Assembly: GCA_030761205.1 (NCBI GenBank)
Contig: JAULJL010000029.1
Coordinates: 317,501 to 381,500 of the forward strand
DNA length: 64,000 nucleotides
Direction: 5' to 3'
From: Fremontodendron californicum
Lineage: Eukaryota; Streptophyta; Magnoliopsida; Malvales; Malvaceae
Part shown: positions 59,101 to 64,000 of the stretch, piece by piece
How positions within the stretch are numbered: the first letter of the stretch is position 1
How the letters are laid out: the number at the start of each line of letters is the position of its first letter
Made by a program: the position numbers and the translations under genes
Notes under the pieces: generated by a model
Told to the model about the DNA's origin: nothing
The model's database searches: none
What the model saw: the letters and a program-made list of their open reading frames with translations, nothing else

Positions 59101-62100
59101 ATTTACGATAAAATATAATTTTTATTCTCAAAAACTGATTCAAAACGGACCTAAAAAAAAACGAAACCAAGCAAAGCAAAGCTATAACTGAGCTGGCTGG
59201 CGGTGGCAAGTGGATAACTTTAACACCACAGCAACCACTGCCGTTCACTTCTGACTTTAATTATATTATATTCAGTCAATGGAACCGACACGTATGTAGG
59301 TCCAACTTTTTGTTGGCGGGCTACTCCTTTTGATTGGCTGCCCTTTTCTCTCTCTCTCTATCCTTTAAAACATGCATTAACTTGATCCAATCCAAATCTT
59401 TGATGCAATGGTAAAAACTTTTTAATTTAGTGGTTATATATATATATTAAAGTTCGTTTTTAAATTAATTTTATAAACAAAATTAATTATATTAAATATC
59501 TAATTTGAAATCAATTGATAATAGACGAAAAAGTTCAACATGAATATAAGATCACAAGCAAACTTAAGACTACGGAATAACATCATTTTAATAGGCTTAT
59601 ATCATGTATAGCCGTAATTGTAGGATAATATTTGCTATATACTATATTATAAACAGATAAAAAAACTTGAAAAATATATATACGTACTTGAACTTACAGA
59701 TTACACCAAAAAACTGAAAAGAAGACTTACAAAAATTGATTTTAAAAAATCAATATCGAGTCAAGGTTGGACCTCTGACCTTAAGACGTTTTTTGCCTGT
59801 CTAAGGTGCTTATAGTTTTGATGAAAATTGTCTCTCAGGTTTTCTCGATAATGTTGCAAATAAGAGCACACTCGGATGAACACAGCGAACCAGAAGAATG
59901 TTGAGTCTCTCTCTCAGAAGACGGAATAATTTAAGTAAATAAGTGATTAAAAAATTAGACACAGGAAGTCTGAATATATAGCAAACAACTTGCCTGTTCG
60001 GTAAAGACACATCACATGGAAGAAACCTGTTTGATCAGAACAGGCACACCCATTGGTGACAAACCAGCATGTCTTTACTGAAAAGACAGATTCTGAAACA
60101 AACACGAACCAGTTCGGTCCTGGACCGAACATGCCTGAATTAATCAGACACCAGTAGCAAGTTGGTCCGGTTGGGCAGCAAAAAGAATAGAACAGTGTTG
60201 ACCTCAGCCCAAGCCCAAGTCCGGTTCGGTCAAACCCGATCTAGCCCGGCTAGGCTCGACGGCTCGCGTGAGTGGTCCAGCCCAATTTGTGTAGGTCCTC
60301 ATCCACCACAAAACTTGTGTGCCCCTTAGGGCCCAACCCAACATGGAACACAAGTTTTTATAAACAACTAGCAAATGCCAAACTTTGTTCTATGTGGGAT
60401 TGAATATCACACACAATTACAACCAACTATCTTCCTCTACAAGTAGGTGTTAAATGAGACTAATTTCTCATTCAATTTTGATATCAATTGTGTACCTTAA
60501 TTATACACCTTGTATCTAGTTACGACAACCTACGTATTAGAATACATATTTCGTATGTATACACATAATTATAAGCTACGATATCCAATAATCCCTCATA
60601 TGACTGAAAATTATCTGATTAAAATGACGAACTGCCTCGAAGTTTGAGAGAGACTTTCTTTGAAGAGTAATTGCATCAAGATAGGTAGCTTTTGGCTTTA
60701 AACCTTCCATAGTGAGCAACTATCGGATTTACTTGGCTAATTAGTGAACATGATGTCTTGAACTATTTAGCCTTTCGTGTAAACCAAGACAATAGGTGTC
60801 ACACAATTCCTCTTCGAACATCTTCGGTTCTCATGGTTGTGTCCATTTTGGCCCCGAACACTTCCTAGTTTCTTATGAGTATTCTAGAGAATTTAGCCTG
60901 ATCAATTCTCATAGAAGTGGCCACGTTTTTTACTCATAATAGGTGATTGCTTATTAAGAGTAACCTGCAATACCCCATTATATTTTATCAAGCTATAAGA
61001 ATCATTAAAAGCATAGCTTATCCTAACTCCTTTGCAGGCAGCACTAAATTATCATAGGAATAGATAAGAGTTTTTAACTCTTTTAGTGCTCACACTCAAT
61101 TAACATAATTTAATTGTCCCTTTTGAACCTAGATCTTGGAATATCCAGTCAACTAGGTTGGGTTTCCACTATGTAACTTTAATTTATAGGCTTAAGACTC
61201 ATTCCCCTCGATGATATATTTGCTCTTTGTTTATCCTTTGATTTTTCATAATCAAAATAGATAATTCCATTTAAGAGCAACTGTCTAACGGTATTATGTC
61301 TTCGATGTATGTGCCAAGATTTACCGTTATACAAACAACTCCGTACCCTACCAATTGCAGATTGGCTATTGCAATGTATACAAATTGCAGGCACAGGTTT
61401 CAGCCAACTTGGAATATCTTCTAAACTTTTGAAGCCATTCCGCTTTTTCTCCAGCTTTATCTAAAGCTATAACTTCAGATACCATGGTAATTCTGGCTAT
61501 TCACGTTTGTTTAGAAGATTTCCAAAACACTGCAGCTTCTCCAATAATAAAGATAAATCCATTAGTGGATTTGAAATTTTTAATATTGAATATCCATTTT
61601 GCATCTGGATATTTTGTATAGTGCAGTCCATAACTTTAGGTGTATCTCAAATTTCTGAGTACCCTTACTATGGCCTTCCAGTGATCCTTTCCAGGATTAC
61701 TTGTAAATCTACTCAGTTTGCTTACTGAGTATGTTATGTCTTTACATTCATTTACAACCTAATGGTTTGCTTTCAGGATCCGTGCCACTCTTGGCGCCAT
61801 CAAGGATCATCGATCTCATGGACAAAGTCTTATCATCCGCTTCACAACGGGGTAGTCATGGTAGCACCAAGGCATGCCGATACCATCTTCCCCACTTCCT
61901 ATGTCGATACCCTCATTGACGACAAGATCATACCCTAGTAACCTTGTTGCATAAAGTTGACATTATGTCCTTCTCTTGCCCTCAAGGATTGAGTCATGAT
62001 CCTTTCGAATGAGGCACCTAATATAGTTTTAGGTCCTATTATAACCTTTTAAACCAAAGAAACCGAAACCAAAGAAGTTACATATGAAGTATCGGAAGGT

Positions 62101-63044
62101 ATAAATTTAGCAACACTTTTTTTTCGAGATCCGTTTCAGAAAAAGAATAATATGTAACTTCAAGTTGTTAATTATATCCTTTATGTAAATAACAAACCTA
62201 CTCATCGGAGAATTGACACAAGCATTTAACAAGAGACATAAAATTCTTTAAAAAAAAAAAAAAATTAATAAGTTGTAGATATGTTAACTAGTGATATTAT
62301 ACAATTTTAAGCATCATAACATTATATCCTGCTCCCGTTCATTACTTTTACATTCATTATTTTTAATATTATCTTTAATCATTATTCACAACTATATAAA
62401 GGATTTTTTGTCGAAACAGACTGCTCAAGGCACAAAATCTATCAGGTACTCTTCCATCTGAATTGGTCGGGCTCCCTTTCCTCCAAGAAATGTAAGTAAT
62501 TTCGAAACTTCTTTTCATGATATATTTTTTCATCATCTTTGCCTCAATTAATTAAATTAACTGTATATGACCTATTCATGAGCCGGGTTGGATCGGGTCG
62601 TGGTTCAGATTTTTCTTTACTCAAATCCGTTTTGGACAGGATCGGGGTTCGAGCTGGCCTGAAAATCAATCTCGTTATTCATAAATTATTAAAATTTTAA
62701 AAGTATTTTTATATTAAAATTAAAAAAAGTTATTTTTATATTAATATTTATATATATTATAATTAAATTTAAATAAAAAATTATTTAATAAATAATAATT
62801 CGGGCAGGATCGGTCCGAATTAAGAAAATCTTTATTCAGATCCGGCCCAATTCAAACCGGATCGAACGAGTAGTTTGACCTTTGGACAGGTCTATGTATA
62901 TCTAACAATCTTTATAATTAATTTCATTTTATGACTGACTAATGATTAATTTGTTGTTTTTAACTCTTCTTACAGTGATCTGACTCGCAACTATCTTAGT
63001 GGCACCATTCCTCCTGAATGGGGTTCTATGCAACTCGTCAACAT
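56104..63044 (+). CDS. LRR receptor-like kinase, LRR-VIII-2 type, 5' part
   Basis: Four exons are in the window: 56104-56194, 56428-56599, 62420-62491 (72 nt) and 62976-63044 (69 nt), with GT..AG borders and phases that join cleanly. The gene runs past the right edge. The protein starts with a signal peptide (MFFPRLVFASIFIACCLTTF ALG), then the paired-cysteine N-terminal cap (IDPCSGDKSW, NNVSCDCSFNN, TCHVVS). Leucine-rich repeats begin with LLKAQNLSGTLPSELVGLPF and DLTRNYLSGTIPPEWGSMQL. One LRR per short exon, and this wording, match the plant LRR-VIII-2 family (At1g53430/RFK1 group), which continues with a malectin-like domain, a membrane segment and a kinase. It would sit in the plasma membrane and sense an extracellular signal. 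The 5.8-kb intron 2 is unusually long because of repeat insertions. No damage is seen in the visible exons. Confidence 0.85.
56816..57000. repeat. MITE with GATTTAAAT-type inverted ends, copy 1 (in RLK intron 2)
   Basis: Left end GTGATTTAAATTGCGATCGC and right end GCCGCTATTTAAATCCC are inverted. The interior is CG-rich (CACGTCGCG, TATCGCGGTCAATTACG). A related copy is at 63098-63275. Confidence 0.6.
57001..58459. repeat. RLK intron 2: AT-rich sequence, dispersed repeat and microsatellites
   Basis: 57725-58020 is a copy of the CGGGTT/GGACAG dispersed family. (TTA)n and (TA)n runs lie at ~58412-58459. No gene seen. Confidence 0.5.
58460..58935. repeat. Fold-back element with ~145-bp inverted repeats (in RLK intron 2)
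   Basis: The left arm (58460-58605) and right arm (58790-58935) are near reverse complements, for example AACATATTTTTTTCAACCC versus GGGTTAAAAAAATATGTTT. The spacer is ~180 bp. Probably a non-autonomous DNA transposon; no coding potential. Confidence 0.65.
58936..59797. other. RLK intron 2, no recognisable element
   Basis: AT-rich with a short less AT-rich part at 59180-59400 (CTCTCTCT run). No gene seen. Confidence 0.4.
59798..61730 (-). mobile_element. 3' end of a Ty1/copia element, minus strand (in RLK intron 2)
   Basis: On the minus strand there is RT-end/RNase H coding sequence (61730-61179), ~600 bp of 3' untranslated sequence and a polypurine-like ATGAGGGATTATTGGA (~60584-60599). An LTR-like stretch then runs to about 59798. 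The 5' part (gag, integrase, most of RT) is missing. LTR limits are approximate. Confidence 0.6.
61179..61730 (-). pseudogene. Copia RT end-RNase H fragment
   Basis: The last part (61394-61179) reads PAICIHCNSQSAIGR, YNGKSWHIHRRHNTVRQLL and SSRGMSLKP, the C-terminal RNase H signature of copia pol. Further upstream several frames with stops preserve the preceding RT-end and RNase H motifs. It is clearly dead. Confidence 0.75.
61731..62419. other. RLK intron 2, 3' part
   Basis: 61760-61945 is less AT-rich and reads VVMVAPRHADTIFPTSYVDT on the plus strand, but I cannot assign it. The remainder is AT-rich and ends in the exon 3 acceptor (GTCGAAACAG, 62419). Confidence 0.35.
62567..62896. repeat. 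Dispersed repeat copy in RLK intron 3
   Basis: Left end ACCTATTCATGAGCCGGGTT, right end TTGGACAGGTCTATG (inverted GACCTGTCC). AT-rich centre. Same family as 35593-36110 and 57725-58020. Confidence 0.55.
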
Positions 63045-63535
63045 GTATGTTTGTTTCCTCGTTGTGTATGCATGTATATGTCTTTCGTGGTTGTGTATGC
63101 CAGGGATTTAAATTGAGGTTGCGTATATATTTTTGGTCGCATCGTGCTTATCGTGGTTTCGGACATAACGAATGTTATCGCAGTCAATTACAGTGAATAT
63201 CGATGACAAAAAGATTTAAAATCGCAAAATAACGACCGTAACATCGCGTTACGACCGCTAATTAAATCGCTAATATATGTGTATGCATGTATATGTAGAT
63301 ATGTATGCATATGTCTTTGGTGGTTGTATATGTAAGTATATGTCTTTTGTGATTGTATATGTATGTGTGTATACATGTATATGTCTTTCGTGATTATATA
63401 TATATATATGTCTTTCATGGTTGTGATGTATGTATATGTCTTTCGTCATTGTGTATGTATGTATATGTATATATATATATATATATATGTATATGTATAT
63501 ATATACATGTCTTTCGTGGTTGTGCATACATGTAT
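63045..63535. repeat. GTATATGTCTTTCGTGGTTG minisatellite split by a MITE (RLK intron 4)
   Basis: Units of ~35-45 bp (TGTATATGTCTTTCGTGGTT) occur at 63049-63097 and 63277-63535. Between them, 63098-63275 is a MITE related to 56816-57000 (GGGATTTAAATTGAGG...CCGCTAATTAAATC). A (TA)n run lies at ~63470-63488. ORFs on both strands here are artefacts of the repeat. Confidence 0.65.
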
Positions 63536-64000
63536 GCATAGCATCTCGACTGCCTTCCATATGATTCAAACATAGCTAGATGTCTATGTTATTCAATATA
63601 CTATAATTTTTCCCCCGCTTCGCTGGAGGATTTTTTTTAATATTTATAAAATTTTAATTAAATTAATAATTACAAATAAATTTAAATTATATTATATTAA
63701 ATAATTATCATTTATTTAAATAAATTTTTATTTTTTATAATATCTTAAGTAAACGAATTACAGTTAAAATCGAACCATTATGATAAATTATTTAAAATAT
63801 GAAATGAATTTAGACATGATAACATAGGAAAATAATTAAAACACGACATGAAAATAACATGAACATGACACGAATACATGAACGTGTCAAAATCTATATA
63901 AAACGAATTATTAACTTGTAAAAATTTATATAAATTTATAATACTTTAAAAACAACAAAAAATAACACATTATAAACATACATTTTTTTCTCTAAATTAA
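63536..64000. repeat. Intronic AT-rich end with CACGACACGAA dispersed repeat
   Basis: 63800-64000 matches 33950-34110 (AACATGAACATGACACGAAT, CGTGTCAAAATCTA). No gene; the next RLK exon lies beyond the window. Confidence 0.5.

Noticed and set aside
61731..61945. Possible host exon on the plus strand (VVMVAPRHADTIFPTSYVDT)
   Set aside because: Cannot be assigned to a family, and the RLK reading frame skips it cleanly.
63188..63575. Tyr/Ile/Thr-rich ORFs on both strands at the right end
   Set aside because: Translation of the GTATATGTCTTTCGTGGTTG minisatellite and (TA)n.
1..64000. tRNA or rRNA genes
   Set aside because: No cloverleaf-type A and B box pair or rRNA segment was recognised; the tRNA-like matches are primer-binding sites of LTR elements.

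Overview
This window is eukaryotic and plant-like. It is AT-rich, intron-bearing and dominated by nested LTR retrotransposons and other transposable elements. A spliced leucine-rich-repeat receptor-kinase gene, a plant mobile domain (PMD) gene and tRNA-Asp/Arg/iMet-type primer-binding sites all point to a flowering plant, most likely a eudicot (Malvaceae-like by general impression only). Every identification is from reading the sequence; no database search was possible.

Layout. Positions 1-32940 are one large minus-strand Ty3/gypsy (Tat/Ogre-like) element: a partial 3' LTR (1-1840), polypurine tract, internal region, primer-binding site (28057-28074) and a 5' LTR (28078-32940) that lacks its outermost ~350 bp. 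The internal region is a head-to-tail tandem duplication (about 2190-19393 and 19394-26600) of a gag-only module with no protease, RT or integrase. A complete Athila-like gypsy element (5768-16195, plus strand, 1514-bp LTRs, 5-bp target duplication) is nested in the left copy; the right copy keeps the empty site. 32941-36278 is AT-rich sequence with dispersed repeats and palindromes. 36279-39251 is a young 2973-bp copia-type element with identical-length 450-bp LTRs that encodes only GAG (TR-GAG-like). 39518-40207 holds a small, possibly broken gene. 41236-42805 is a 20-bp minisatellite whose orientation flips, forming a large inverted repeat. 44821-49930 is a minus-strand, exon-rich region that I could not name, with an embedded TFIIE-alpha-like exon. 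50180-54956 is a Mutator-like (MULE) element with ~375-bp terminal inverted repeats, a 10-bp target duplication and an intact four-exon PMD gene. 56104 to the right edge is the 5' part of an LRR receptor-kinase gene (LRR-VIII-2 type) whose 5.8-kb second intron carries a copia fragment, a fold-back element, a MITE and other repeats.

The main discovery candidate is in the Athila-like element. Between pol and the 3' LTR, where Athila relatives carry env-like ORFs, it has two accessory genes. One is a small basic, cysteine-rich protein (11314-11917) whose layout recalls viral nucleic-acid-binding proteins. The other is an intronless full-length homologue (12210-12857) of LOG, the cytokinin-activating phosphoribohydrolase. 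Each is preceded by a TATA-like box, a pyrimidine tract and a CAG acceptor. This copy is degraded (stops, frameshifts, RT/RNase H deleted in frame), but the organisation suggests a retroelement family that carries a hormone-activation gene.
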